A stretch of DNA of 64,000 nucleotides, from assembly GCA_035489435.1 (NCBI GenBank), contig DATHKG010000181.1. The stretch is one strand, 5' to 3'. Below, piece after piece: positions 17,373-26,775 of this stretch. Position 1 is the stretch's first letter, and the number at the start of each line of letters is the position of its first letter. Origin of the DNA: DATHKG01 sp035489435 (lineage in GTDB: Bacteria; Bacteroidota; Bacteroidia; Chitinophagales; Chitinophagaceae). The position numbers and the translations under genes are program-made. The notes under the pieces were generated by a model, which did no database searches, was not told where the DNA came from, and worked only from the letters and a program-made list of their open reading frames with translations.

Positions 17373-18464
17373 TTAATGAGAAAGTTTTAAAAGGATTTTT
17401 TTGATGGTCAGTCCTCTCAGCTTTTTTACTGTCAGTTTTTCAGGCCCGATCGGACTAACAGAAAGAGTGTGCGCATGCACCGCATGTGTATCAATGATGC
17501 GGTCTATCAGTTCTGCAGTTTCATCTTTATAATCCACAGGAATGGTTGGACCTGACTTCATCCACTCACTTATCACATGCAGATGTTTTTCTTTCAGGCT
17601 TTTTATCACAGGTACTCCCATTTCACTTAAAGCAGCCGCATTACAATGCTGTTCATACTGGTTTTTCATTGGTATGACCAACAGCTTTTTTCCCAGATAT
17701 AGAGCCTCTGCCGGGGTTTCAAAGCCGGCGCCGCAAAGTACTCCTTGTGACGATGCCATGCTTTTCAAAAACGAATCACTATTGATAGGTAACAGTTTTA
17801 TTGTATCTGATGAGATGGCATGAGTAAAATGCTTTGAGAAGATCTCCCACTTAACACCTTCAAATTTCGATAGTTCAATGATGATCCGTTTGTCACTATA
17901 GGACGGAAGATAAACGGTGTAATGACCAAGGTTTCCCGTTGCCTGTTTCCTCACTTCGCTTCTTATAACGGGTGTAAATATATTTTCATCATAACCACGG
18001 AAATGAAATCCATAGCTAACAGTAGCAGGTGCATATGACTTAAGGATTGCTCTTCCGACAAGATCTGTTTTTTTGGGGTGTGGTGTTTTCTTGTTCAATA
18101 CTGCAGCCTGGTGACTGAGTGCCACGCAGGTCCTGTTTTTTAAATAACATGCCCAGGAAGAAACCGGCTCAAAATCACTGATAATAAGATCATAATCTTC
18201 TACAGGAAGTTTGCTGACCTCTTTTAATAATTGCTTGAGGTGACTTTTTTTATAAGTAGCAAGAAGATCAATGCCTCCTTTTTTACCAAAAATAAAGCTG
18301 AGTCCTCCCACCTTATATTTTACCGGGAACGGAAGTTGAAGATCAGATTGACTTCCACTGATGAGAACATCTACCTGGCCCTTTTTGTTTAGCAACGGAA
18401 CTATCTCAGTCGCCCTTGCAACATGTCCATTTCCAGTACCCTGGATAGCGTAGAGTATTTTCAT
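17373..18464 (-). CDS. glycosyltransferase, GT28/MurG-like fold
   Basis: 363 residues. It begins MKILYAIQGTGNGHVARATEIVPLL, the GTGxGHxxR nucleotide-sugar/acceptor loop of MurG-type glycosyltransferases, and has a C-terminal donor site GVLCGAGFETPAEALYLGKKLLVIPMKNQYEQHCNAAAL. It belongs to the broad glycosyltransferase-family-28-like group found next to LpxH-like phosphatases in Bacteroidota. Likely a cytosolic or peripheral enzyme making a glycolipid. Its ATG overlaps the LpxH-like gene by 4 bases (ATGA). Lack of membrane helices and the neighbour suggest lipid-linked sugar synthesis; the acceptor is unknown. Confidence 0.8.
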   Translation of the reverse strand: MKILYAIQGTGNGHVARATEIVPLLNKKGQVDVLISGSQSDLQLPFPVKYKVGGLSFIFGKKGGIDLLATYKKSHLKQLLKEVSKLPVEDYDLIISDFEPVSSWACYLKNRTCVALSHQAAVLNKKTPHPKKTDLVGRAILKSYAPATVSYGFHFRGYDENIFTPVIRSEVRKQATGNLGHYTVYLPSYSDKRIIIELSKFEGVKWEIFSKHFTHAISSDTIKLLPINSDSFLKSMASSQGVLCGAGFETPAEALYLGKKLLVIPMKNQYEQHCNAAALSEMGVPVIKSLKEKHLHVISEWMKSGPTIPVDYKDETAELIDRIIDTHAVHAHTLSVSPIGPEKLTVKKLRGLTIKKILLKLSH

Positions 18465-19318
18465 TTCTTAATCATCCTGAATTCTGTAAGCAAATTTGAA
18501 AACAATTCGTTGTTTGATAATTCTATTTCTTCTTCTTCCTTGTTAAGGATCATATCCAGAAGGCCATGCTCGGCAAATTTGTAAATGCTCCATTGACCTT
18601 TATGATACTCCAAAGCCGTCAGGTTTTCTATCCAGTCTCCGGAATTAAGATATAAAATAGATCCATTTGCATTTGTAATCTCCCTGATCTCAGGTTGGTG
18701 AATGTGACCACAAACCACAAAATCGTATTGTTGGCTTATTCCTATATCTGCACTTGTCTGTTCAAAATGATTAATAAATTTAACTGCTGATTTTACGCCG
18801 TTCTTGATTTTCTTTGATAAAGAAATCTTTCCTTTACCAAATACCTTCTCCGAAATAAAATTCACAACACTATTTATAACAATAAGCGTGTCGTACCCAA
18901 TAGCTCCGAGTTTCGCCAGCCATTTTGAATGTTGCATGGTGACATCGAAAACATCCCCATGAAAGATCCAGGCCCTCTTGTCATCTTCCAGTTCAAGTAC
19001 TAATTTGTTGACAATGCTGAAAGAGCCCATTTTTAATCCTTCGAATCTCCGCAACATTTCGTCATGATTCCCTGTTATGTAATAGGTTTTCTTGCCTTTC
19101 GTTATCCAGTGCATCAGGTGCTTAACAACTTTCATGTGGCTTTTGGGCCAGTATCTTTTACTGAACTGCCAGATATCGATGATGTCACCATTGAGTACAA
19201 TGGTAGTCGGATTAATGCTTTTGAGATAGTGCAGCAGTTCTTTTGCACGGCAGCCATAGGTTCCAAGATGAACGTCGGAAATGACTACAAGATCAACTTT
19301 TCGTTTTTTTGGTTTCAT
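18461..19318 (-). CDS. LpxH-like UDP-2,3-diacylglucosamine diphosphatase family phosphoesterase
   Basis: 285 residues from the ATG at 19318 (MKPKKRKVDLVVISDVHLG). Calcineurin-like metal motifs: DVHLG, NGDIIDIWQ, TGNHDE, FHGDVFD and CGHIHQPEI, in the order seen in LpxH-like enzymes. The tail beyond the catalytic core is about 50 residues with an acidic stretch (NKEEEEIEL). LpxH removes UMP from UDP-diacylglucosamine in lipid A synthesis; this distant paralogue more likely acts on another UDP- or phosphorylated glycolipid, because it is coupled to a glycosyltransferase. First gene of the group, it may be transcribed from a divergent promoter region shared with the 797-residue protein. Confidence 0.8.
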   Translation of the reverse strand: MKPKKRKVDLVVISDVHLGTYGCRAKELLHYLKSINPTTIVLNGDIIDIWQFSKRYWPKSHMKVVKHLMHWITKGKKTYYITGNHDEMLRRFEGLKMGSFSIVNKLVLELEDDKRAWIFHGDVFDVTMQHSKWLAKLGAIGYDTLIVINSVVNFISEKVFGKGKISLSKKIKNGVKSAVKFINHFEQTSADIGISQQYDFVVCGHIHQPEIREITNANGSILYLNSGDWIENLTALEYHKGQWSIYKFAEHGLLDMILNKEEEEIELSNNELFSNLLTEFRMIKK

Positions 19319-19456
19319 CCGTTGGTTTTTGTTCTTCCTTCCGTTAGCAGGCAAGCCTGCCATTGTGAAACGACTGAAGGCAAAGCTGGAATTGTTGCCA
19401 CAAATAATATGTAAAGTTGCAAAGCCAATGTTACCTGTAGATTAGGCAGATATTAA

Positions 19457-19484
19457 TTGACAGTTAAGTTTTTGTTTAACTTTG
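19457..19484 (+). promoter_or_regulatory. Bacteroidota-type promoter of the 797-residue protein gene
   Basis: TTG at 19457-19459 and TAACTTTG at 19477-19484 are separated by 17 bases and match the -33 and -7 (TAnnTTTG) elements of the Bacteroidota primary sigma factor. Transcription should start about 6 bases later, only around 10 bases before the ATG at 19497, so the mRNA would have almost no leader. Confidence 0.6.
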
Positions 19485-19496
19485 AAAAAATTTGTA

Positions 19497-21890
19497 ATGC
19501 TTTTCCCCGCGTTTCAGGAAACTCCTTTCCATATACAATTTTCATTTGCACAATTGATTGACCGTCTTGAGCAAACTTTGAAAGATCATGACAAGGTAAA
19601 CAAAGCACAGATACGTAAAGATCTGGAAGAGCTAAGCCGCTTACCTGCGTTAATAACAGGCATTACTGATTTTTCTGAAATCAGCGATCACCTTGATCTT
19701 CTTCGCCGGCTATTAAAGGATTATTTCCCTCCTTCCCTTACCTTAAATGAAATAAAAGCCGTCACTCTTCCTTATACAGGCATAATTTTTAATCATACAA
19801 AACGATTCGAAAATATACTTGCAGCTGCTGGTCCTGGCTTCGAATTCCGGATCAGGGATTTTGATGATCACCAGTTTTATGTACTGAGTTGTTGCCTGAT
19901 CCTGAATGAACTCTATGGCACCAACCTTGATTTTTCAAAACCTTTATTTTATGATATCCCCATGGCAAATGGTGTCATAAAACATTATCGTATACTTTAC
20001 AACGGTGATTTCCTGAACGTCTTCCGGACTCCAGGCTCAATAGAGCTTTCACAGCATGACATTGACGAATTAATGGACAACTATGATGACATTAACTTAT
20101 GGAAAGCAAAATTTCCTCCCGAAAGTTATATCCTGAAAGGCTTCGCCATTATGACCCTGGTTGATGTAACCATTGAAAATGCCGTCTCTCTTTTTAAAGA
20201 AAAGTTGCTTACCCTGCAGCCGCAGGATTTACAGGAAAATGTTGAAACTATTTTCAGATCTATATATCGAAGCCCGGGCATCCGTATCGGCTTTGCTTTG
20301 TTTAATGAAAACGAAGGAATGCTCAATGGTGAAGGGATGGGTTATAAGATGAATAGTTTCCTGCTTAACAAATCTGTAAAGGAAGCGGCAAAAAATGTCT
20401 TATGTACTCCTTCCTATCATCACCTGATAGAATCTAAAAAATATTTTGCTATCTCGGATACGGCTGCTTTCCGCAGGCAATATCCTGAGAGTCCCCTGGC
20501 GAGCCGACTTAGCGACCAGGATATAAGAAGCGTAATTCTTGCGCCGGTAGTAAAAAACAATCACATGTTCGGCCTTTTGGAGGTGGTTTCAGGAAAGGAA
20601 CAGGAACTTAATAGTATTAATGCAAATAAGCTTGACGTTATTATGCCCTTTCTGACCGACACCATTGAAAGTATGGTGGCCCAGTTTCAAAATCGCATAC
20701 AAGCTGTAATCCAAAGAAATTATACTTCCCTGCACCCAAGTGTTTACTGGAAATTCCGGGATGCGGCCCTGGAAGCCATTCACAATGATGTATTGAGCGA
20801 ACCCTCGATCTTACCTGAAATTGTGTTTGACAATGTATTTCCATTGTATGGACAGATCGACATTAAGGGATCTTCAGATGCAAGGAATGAATCAACACGT
20901 AAGGATCTACTCAGGCAACTTACAGATGTTCATCTTTTATTAAAAGATATTACAGGCCTGAAGGGATCAAACAAACTTTCATTCTCAAATGCCGCTACAG
21001 CAGGATCCATTCCTGTGGCCACTGGTGGAAATATTCAGCTTATTACCCATGAGAATCTTCAGGTTCCTGATTTTTCAGCAGCCATATATCATATGGAGAA
21101 CTTTATCAGCGAGCTTGCCTTTCCTATTCATGCCGGAACAGAACAACTGATCACACATTATCTTGAAAGTGAGGTGCATGGCTTGCTGGATAGGATCGCC
21201 GGCCATCCGCTGACAAATCAGATCATAGACTATTTCAGGGAAACGAATAAAAACAATGGTGACTATCATCATTACCGGAGATTGTACGATACAACTGTCC
21301 GAAGGATCAATGAAAAAATGGCTGTGATTATCGACGAAAGACAAGCGGAGGCTCAACAAATATTTCCGCACTATTTTGAAAGATTTAAAACAGATGGTTT
21401 AGATCATAGTCTTTATGTTGGCGATTCGATCGCACCCGGAAAAAACCTTTCACCCCGGAAGCTTGGCAAAATCAGATTATGGCAGCTGCAGACTTTGTGT
21501 GAAATGGAAAGAACACATTTCCTGATGCGTGATTCCCTTCCCTACCCACTCGAAGTAACAACCCTGATCCTTCTTTACACGCAACCCCTTGCCATCCGGT
21601 TTCGCATGGATGAAAAACGTTTCGACGTCGATGGCAGTTATAATGCAAGATTCGAAATAGTTAAAAAAAGGATAGACAAAGCATATCTCAAAGGAACACT
21701 GAACCGTTTGACGGAGCCCGGCAAGATAGCAATCGTTTATTCAGACGAGGATGAAGCAAAGCAATATCACATTTATATCAACGAACTTCAAGCCGTTGGC
21801 TTACTTGAAAAATCAATTGAAGAAGTTGAAGTCCAGGATTTGCAGGGCGTTACCGGTCTGAAGGCCCTCAGGGTGAAGTTTCAACGCTAA
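19497..21890 (+). CDS. large GAF-like domain protein of unknown function
   Basis: 797 residues, no signal peptide, no membrane helix. The ATG at 19497 is preferred to the in-frame TTG at 19482, which lies in the -7 promoter element. Residues about 250-400 look like a GAF domain (IRIGFALFNENEGMLNGEG ... VILAPVVKNNHMFGLLEVVSG). The N-terminal 230 residues and the C-terminal 400 residues are helical and without recognised motif; a short C-terminal piece resembles a receiver or sensing helix but no phosphoacceptor is clear. It stands alone, divergent from the LpxH-like operon. Conserved large GAF proteins of this type occur in Bacteroidota without known role. Confidence 0.7.
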   Translation: MLFPAFQETPFHIQFSFAQLIDRLEQTLKDHDKVNKAQIRKDLEELSRLPALITGITDFSEISDHLDLLRRLLKDYFPPSLTLNEIKAVTLPYTGIIFNHTKRFENILAAAGPGFEFRIRDFDDHQFYVLSCCLILNELYGTNLDFSKPLFYDIPMANGVIKHYRILYNGDFLNVFRTPGSIELSQHDIDELMDNYDDINLWKAKFPPESYILKGFAIMTLVDVTIENAVSLFKEKLLTLQPQDLQENVETIFRSIYRSPGIRIGFALFNENEGMLNGEGMGYKMNSFLLNKSVKEAAKNVLCTPSYHHLIESKKYFAISDTAAFRRQYPESPLASRLSDQDIRSVILAPVVKNNHMFGLLEVVSGKEQELNSINANKLDVIMPFLTDTIESMVAQFQNRIQAVIQRNYTSLHPSVYWKFRDAALEAIHNDVLSEPSILPEIVFDNVFPLYGQIDIKGSSDARNESTRKDLLRQLTDVHLLLKDITGLKGSNKLSFSNAATAGSIPVATGGNIQLITHENLQVPDFSAAIYHMENFISELAFPIHAGTEQLITHYLESEVHGLLDRIAGHPLTNQIIDYFRETNKNNGDYHHYRRLYDTTVRRINEKMAVIIDERQAEAQQIFPHYFERFKTDGLDHSLYVGDSIAPGKNLSPRKLGKIRLWQLQTLCEMERTHFLMRDSLPYPLEVTTLILLYTQPLAIRFRMDEKRFDVDGSYNARFEIVKKRIDKAYLKGTLNRLTEPGKIAIVYSDEDEAKQYHIYINELQAVGLLEKSIEEVEVQDLQGVTGLKALRVKFQR

Positions 21891-22010
21891 AGCGGAAACA
21901 AGATCAGTCAGCCCGATTAAAAACATTCGCTTTCAGCATTTTTCCTGCAAGTGGTTTCAAATAATCTATAAACAGTAGAATCATAACCTAAATTACAAAT
22001 GCGTTGCTTA

Positions 22011-22574
22011 TTAACGTATAACTATCAGTGAATGTAAATATTCTTCAAGACGCTTGCCATCCCAGCTATCTTCATACTTTAGCCCATTTACAAAAAATGT
22101 CGGAGTAGCATTAACACCACTTTTCAATCCATCCAGGAAATCATTTTCCACTTTCTTATAAAGAGTTTCGTCCTGTATGTCTGACTCAAACTGCGCAAGG
22201 TTCAGCCCGATAATTCCCGCATATCTCATAATCGCATCATTTTTTAATTGACGCTGGTTCTCAAAAAGCATATTGTACATTTCCCAGAACAAACCCTGCT
22301 TTTCAGCCGCTTCCGCAGCCACCGCTGCCATACGCGCTTCAGGATGAACCTTAGAAAGTGGAAAATGACGATAAACAAACATCAGGCTACCTTCCAGGTT
22401 TTGCAGAATGTTTTTAATGATAGGATATGCACGTCCACAATGGGGGCACTGAAAATCTCCGTATTCTATCAGAGTGATCGGTGCATCTTTATTACCTGTG
22501 ATATGATCAGTATCCTGAATCGACTGATATGCTGCCATTGGCTTTGGTTGTTTTAAAGATCCGGCGTTGGCCAT
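22011..22574 (-). CDS. DsbA family thiol oxidoreductase, cytosolic
   Basis: 187 residues. Thioredoxin-fold with the active site CPHC at Cys43-Cys46 (YGDFQCPHCGRAYP), the DsbA helical insertion, and a cis-proline loop GVNATPTFFVNG. No signal peptide is present, unusual for a DsbA-type disulfide catalyst, but common for the branch found fused to or next to antiporters. It may reduce or isomerise disulfides in the cytosol. Monocistronic with a doubled 20-base repeat in its leader. Confidence 0.85.
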   Translation of the reverse strand: MANAGSLKQPKPMAAYQSIQDTDHITGNKDAPITLIEYGDFQCPHCGRAYPIIKNILQNLEGSLMFVYRHFPLSKVHPEARMAAVAAEAAEKQGLFWEMYNMLFENQRQLKNDAIMRYAGIIGLNLAQFESDIQDETLYKKVENDFLDGLKSGVNATPTFFVNGLKYEDSWDGKRLEEYLHSLIVIR

Positions 22575-22577
22575 TTA

Positions 22578-22620
22578 ATATGCAAACAGTTACCCGCAAA
22601 TATGCAAACAATTACCCGGC
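22578..22620. repeat. direct repeat in the DsbA-like gene leader
   Basis: ATATGCAAACAGTTACCCGC (22578-22597) is repeated with small changes at 22600-22620, a period of 22 bases, directly before the start codon at 22574. It could be a regulator site or simply the short tandem duplication style seen at many gene edges here. Confidence 0.5.
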
Positions 22621-22669
22621 AAAAGTTAGTTCAATATTACAACCTGGCCAAGCCATTACCTGAAAAGAA

Positions 22670-25087
22670 CTATTCGTTCCGCAGAACAACCGAGGGATTC
22701 ATCAGCGCAGCCTTTAATCCCCGGAAACCTACCGTAACTAATGTAATAATAATAGCCGACAAGCCAGCTATGCCAAAGATCCACCAGGCTACTCCAATCC
22801 GGTATTCAAAATTCTGGAGCCACCTATTCATCAGTAACCAGCCAACAGGTGCAGCGATCAAAAAGGCAATTACGATTAATTTTAAAAAGTCTTTCGAAAG
22901 CAATACCACAATCCCAGAGACGCTGGCGCCCAAAACTTTCCTGATACCAATCTCTTTGTTTCTTTGTCTTATGGTAAATGTTGCAAGACCAAATAAACCA
23001 AGACAAGCTACAAATATCGTAAGACCTGCAAAGATACCCAGGATCTGACCTGTGTTTTGTTCCGCTTTGTATGTATTGTAAAATTGTTCATCAAGGAATG
23101 AATAATCAAAGGGACGATCCATTTTGAGTGATTTCCATCCGGATTCAATTTGTTTAATCACACCGGCAATATCTTCCGTTTTCACCCTGACTATCAATTG
23201 CCCTGAATTTTTGCTATAAGTCATGACAAGTGGTGAGATCTTTTCGTGTAAAGATTTAAAATGAAAATCCTTAACCACTCCCACTACATGATAATTTCTG
23301 ACACTACCACTGTTATCAGGATGCGTAAGCGTTTTGCCAATGGCATTTTCATTCCATCCAAGGGCTTTCGCGGCTGATTCATTTACTATGATCGCACTCG
23401 AATCGGTGCCAAAGTCGCCCGCAAAATTTCGCCCTTCCTTTATTTCCATCCCAAGTGTTGAGATATAATTTTCATCCACATCATACCGGAGTGTTTTGAT
23501 CTGGTCTGCAGAATTTTTTTCAAAAACAAAAAAGTTATTTCCATAGCTTGGACCCGCCGGTAAATAACCCGAACTGGTAAAGCTTGCCACACGGGGATCA
23601 CTGCGGAGAATATCTTTGAGATAATCCTGCTTCTCACCAAGATCCTGAGCTCCCGGTATCAGGACCACCTGTTCTTTATTATAACCAAGTTTTTTGTTCT
23701 GGATGTATGCCAGCTGACTGTAGACCACAGCTGTACTAACCATCAGCACTATAGATATCGCAAACTGGAAAACGACTAGTCCGCTTCGCAGACTTACATT
23801 ACCCTTAGAAGCCTGAAACTTACCTTTAAGCACCTTCACCGGGTTAAATGAAGACAGTACAAAAGCCGGATATGTACCAGCAACAAATGCAGTAATCATA
23901 CCCGTTACACAAAGTGCGGGAAGAAACCATGAACTCATGGCCAGGGATAACTGCAGCTCTTTGCCGGATAATTTATTAAATACGGGTAAGGCAAATTCTA
24001 CAAATACCAGGGAGATCATAACTGCGATCGTTGTGATAACCAGGGACTCAATCAGGAATTGCCAGATAAGCTGAGATTTAAGAGAACCCATTACCTTTCT
24101 TATTCCCACTTCCCTCGCTCTTTTGCCGGCACTGGCAGTAGAGAGGTTCATGAAATTGATGCATGCAATCACAAGCATAAATAATGCAATTGCACTGAAG
24201 ATATAAACATAGCTGATATTACCTGCAGGTTCAAGATCGTTGGTAGTATCTGAGTGAAGATGTATTTCGCGGAGCGGTTGTAAAAATATACCAATATCGT
24301 TTCCTGCAGCTCTGAATTCCTTCAAACTGACCCCCAGGGCCTGTGTTAACTGGGGACCCATATATTTATCAACCGCCAATGGTAATTTTTCCTGGAGCCT
24401 GTGGTAATCGTATCCAGGTTTTAATACCAGGTATGTATAATAATTGGAGGTCATCCATGAATTTGATGATGCATCAGGTACTTCGGTAAGTGATGCAAAC
24501 ATATCGAAGTGAAAATGGGATGCGTCAGGAATCTTGTCGATAAGCCCGGTAACCTTATAATCTTTTCCAAAGTTTTTAAATGTGAGAATTTTTCCAATTG
24601 GATTTTCAGTACCAAAATATTTGTTGGACATTTCCCTGGTAATAACCAGGCTGTTTGGTTCTGAAAGCGCAGTCTTTGCATCTCCCAGCAATAATGGGAT
24701 TGTAAACAATGTGAAAAAGTTGGGATCAGTCATCGCAATGTTTCTCTCATTGAAGGTCTTGTTTCCGATCACAACGGTCGGAGCTCCGCCAACACTTAAT
24801 CTTGTAGCTTCTTCTACTTCGGGATAATCTTTCAACATCGTTTTAGCTACGGGCGGAAATACATTGGCTTCCCGCATCTGCTGGCCCTGTACTTTCCCAC
24901 GAAAAATAACCCGGACCGTACGATCTGCTTTTTTACTGTAGGTATCATAGCTGAGTTCATGTTTAACAAACAGCATAATCACTATGCAGGTGGCCAGCCC
25001 TGTAGCGAGGCCGAATATATTAATTGCAGAGAAGGCCTTATTGCGCCAAAGACTGCGAATTGCGATTTTAAAATAACTTTCTATCAC
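22670..25087 (-). CDS. MacB/FtsX-like ABC transporter permease
   Basis: 805 residues, with a GTG start (25087). Typical Bacteroidota duplicated permease: N-terminal helix FSAINIFGLATGLATCIVIMLFV, a periplasmic MacB_PCD domain, three helices near 290-420 (IFSAIALFMLVIACINFMNLSTASAGKRAREVGIRKVMGS), a second periplasmic domain, and the C-terminal FtsX helices with QRNKEIGIRKVLGAS. Such proteins work with an ATPase not encoded next to it here, probably in export of small molecules or lipoprotein handling. Monocistronic in this window. Confidence 0.88.
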   Translation of the reverse strand: MIESYFKIAIRSLWRNKAFSAINIFGLATGLATCIVIMLFVKHELSYDTYSKKADRTVRVIFRGKVQGQQMREANVFPPVAKTMLKDYPEVEEATRLSVGGAPTVVIGNKTFNERNIAMTDPNFFTLFTIPLLLGDAKTALSEPNSLVITREMSNKYFGTENPIGKILTFKNFGKDYKVTGLIDKIPDASHFHFDMFASLTEVPDASSNSWMTSNYYTYLVLKPGYDYHRLQEKLPLAVDKYMGPQLTQALGVSLKEFRAAGNDIGIFLQPLREIHLHSDTTNDLEPAGNISYVYIFSAIALFMLVIACINFMNLSTASAGKRAREVGIRKVMGSLKSQLIWQFLIESLVITTIAVMISLVFVEFALPVFNKLSGKELQLSLAMSSWFLPALCVTGMITAFVAGTYPAFVLSSFNPVKVLKGKFQASKGNVSLRSGLVVFQFAISIVLMVSTAVVYSQLAYIQNKKLGYNKEQVVLIPGAQDLGEKQDYLKDILRSDPRVASFTSSGYLPAGPSYGNNFFVFEKNSADQIKTLRYDVDENYISTLGMEIKEGRNFAGDFGTDSSAIIVNESAAKALGWNENAIGKTLTHPDNSGSVRNYHVVGVVKDFHFKSLHEKISPLVMTYSKNSGQLIVRVKTEDIAGVIKQIESGWKSLKMDRPFDYSFLDEQFYNTYKAEQNTGQILGIFAGLTIFVACLGLFGLATFTIRQRNKEIGIRKVLGASVSGIVVLLSKDFLKLIVIAFLIAAPVGWLLMNRWLQNFEYRIGVAWWIFGIAGLSAIIITLVTVGFRGLKAALMNPSVVLRNE

Positions 25088-25241
25088 TGTCCTGATTTTA
25101 TGTATTTGATGCTTCTGTTAAGGATATGTCCGGTTCCGCGTATATCTCTTCCAAGAGGGTGCCATGTTGCCAGATCATTGAAAATCAGCTCAAAACAAAG
25201 ATCTAAGAAGAAAAGATGTGTTCGGTTTTGTTACATGGAGT

Positions 25242-25280
25242 GTCCCGTTTCGAAATACTTCTATGAAGTATGAGACGGAT
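25242..25280 (-). promoter_or_regulatory. long imperfect palindrome upstream of the ABC permease gene
   Basis: A stem of CCCGTTTC with GAGACGG and, inside it, ATACTTC (25255-25261) with GAAGTAT (25265-25271) around TAT forms a two-part palindrome of about 35 bases. It lies about 160 bases upstream of the GTG start, a distance typical of enhancer-type or two-component regulator sites. No protein can be assigned. Confidence 0.35.
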
Positions 25281-25332
25281 TCAGTGAATCTTTTAATTTG
25301 CTTTATCTGGGTTTAGCATAAAAAAGACCTTA

Positions 25333-26682
25333 TCATTTGTATTGCTGAACAAGGCCAGCCAGGTCTTCTCCTGCCCAGCAATTCAGAAAGTTTTCCTGCG
25401 TTTCTATAACAATTTTATAGAAGCGGGATTTGTTTGCGGTTAAGTCGACCGATGCCTGTTGCCCGGCCAGCGGTACTGTAGCGGCGAGTAAATATTTATC
25501 AGGAATGCCAAGCCGGTAGTTGTTTTCCGTAGCAATCCAGATCTTTGCTTTACCCGTTTTTTCCAGTGCATCCCATCTTACCACTATTTTATTCTTTTCC
25601 AATATCGCAGAGGGATTAACCGCAGACAATTTACCGGTAAGCGATGTTCCATCTATTTCCATCAATTGCGACCTTGGTATCGCAATATTCATAAAACGCG
25701 CGATTGAAGGCATTATATCTACAATAGCTGGTTTGTTTTTATTATAATAATTATTCACATCGGGCGCATTGGTGACAATCCAGGTAGATCTTTCCCGATC
25801 AGATTGACGGCCATGTCCTTTTCCACTTATTGAATCCCTTCCATGATCGGTGGTGATGTATATCTGCCATTCCTCCCCCTTTGCTTTGGCTCTCGATTGA
25901 ATGGATGACCATAGCCTTGACACCTGTTTATCCATTATCCTGACAGCATTATAAAATGGCTCACTATCTCCAAACATATGACCCATATCATCGGTATATT
26001 CAAGGTAAATCCATGAAAGGTCAGGACCATGATTAACAATTGTTTCAGCTGCTTTATTTACAACGTCCTCGTCTATCAGATGAATATATTTTCTTGCTGA
26101 ATCGTGGGGATATTTTATAGTATCATTTTCCAAACCGTCAAATACAAAATCAATCTTTAACCCTTTGGACATCTCCAGGCCTTCACCAACCAGTTTTGTC
26201 CGGTTGTCTTCCCAGCTTGAAAACACACCTGTTTTTTTACCAGGATACTGATCTTTGAATAACCGGAATATGGTCGGATAATGATAGTTCGGTTTTGCAA
26301 TATCATTGTCCCATACATTGTGTTTGTTAACCCAGGTACCTGTTAGCAGGCTATTGTATCCGACTGCAGAAATAGTGGGAGTTTCGGAATAACTATTTTT
26401 TTTACCTCCCACAGTGGCCCGGAGATAACGGCCCTGTTTTGCGATAAGATCAAGCGCAGGTGTAGCAACTTTTTCTATAACATCAGCAGGGATTCCATCT
26501 ACTATCACAAAAACCACTTTACGTGGTTTAACCAATTCTGATCTGCTTTCAGATTTTATGTTACCGGTAATATCAAAAGATAAATCTTCCAGATACGGCT
26601 GCTCATTTACATGGGCATTTATTAAAAACATTGCAGATGCTAAAACGAAAACAACTTTCAATTGTACCAGGGACCGGTTCAT
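25333..26682 (-). CDS. secreted alkaline phosphatase / nucleotide pyrophosphatase-phosphodiesterase family protein
   Basis: 449 residues from the ATG at 26682, which starts the signal peptide KVVFVLASAMFLINAHV. Alkaline phosphatase superfamily metal sites: FVIVDGIPADVI, the nucleophile region ETPTISAVGYNSLLTGTW, LEYTDDMGHMFGD and ITTDHGRDSISGKGHG. The last 110 residues form a beta-rich C-terminal domain. This type hydrolyses phosphodiesters or phosphonates outside the cytosol. It is divergent from the ThuA gene, with 93 bases between the two starts. Confidence 0.82.
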   Translation of the reverse strand: MNRSLVQLKVVFVLASAMFLINAHVNEQPYLEDLSFDITGNIKSESRSELVKPRKVVFVIVDGIPADVIEKVATPALDLIAKQGRYLRATVGGKKNSYSETPTISAVGYNSLLTGTWVNKHNVWDNDIAKPNYHYPTIFRLFKDQYPGKKTGVFSSWEDNRTKLVGEGLEMSKGLKIDFVFDGLENDTIKYPHDSARKYIHLIDEDVVNKAAETIVNHGPDLSWIYLEYTDDMGHMFGDSEPFYNAVRIMDKQVSRLWSSIQSRAKAKGEEWQIYITTDHGRDSISGKGHGRQSDRERSTWIVTNAPDVNNYYNKNKPAIVDIMPSIARFMNIAIPRSQLMEIDGTSLTGKLSAVNPSAILEKNKIVVRWDALEKTGKAKIWIATENNYRLGIPDKYLLAATVPLAGQQASVDLTANKSRFYKIVIETQENFLNCWAGEDLAGLVQQYK

Positions 26683-26775
26683 ATTATTTATTTCAGGATT
26701 TAATAAAAGCATAATCAACTTTGGGAACAGAAAAATTTAAACCCATATATTTAGATTTATTAATAACTTATCCCG

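Noticed and set aside
19482..19496. TTG start for the 797-residue protein
   Set aside because: The TTG is part of the -7 promoter element; the ATG at 19497 is preferred.
25130..25170. Possible sigma-54 promoter (TGGCAC ... TTGG) before the ABC permease
   Set aside because: The spacing between the two parts is one base too short and the -12 GC is missing.
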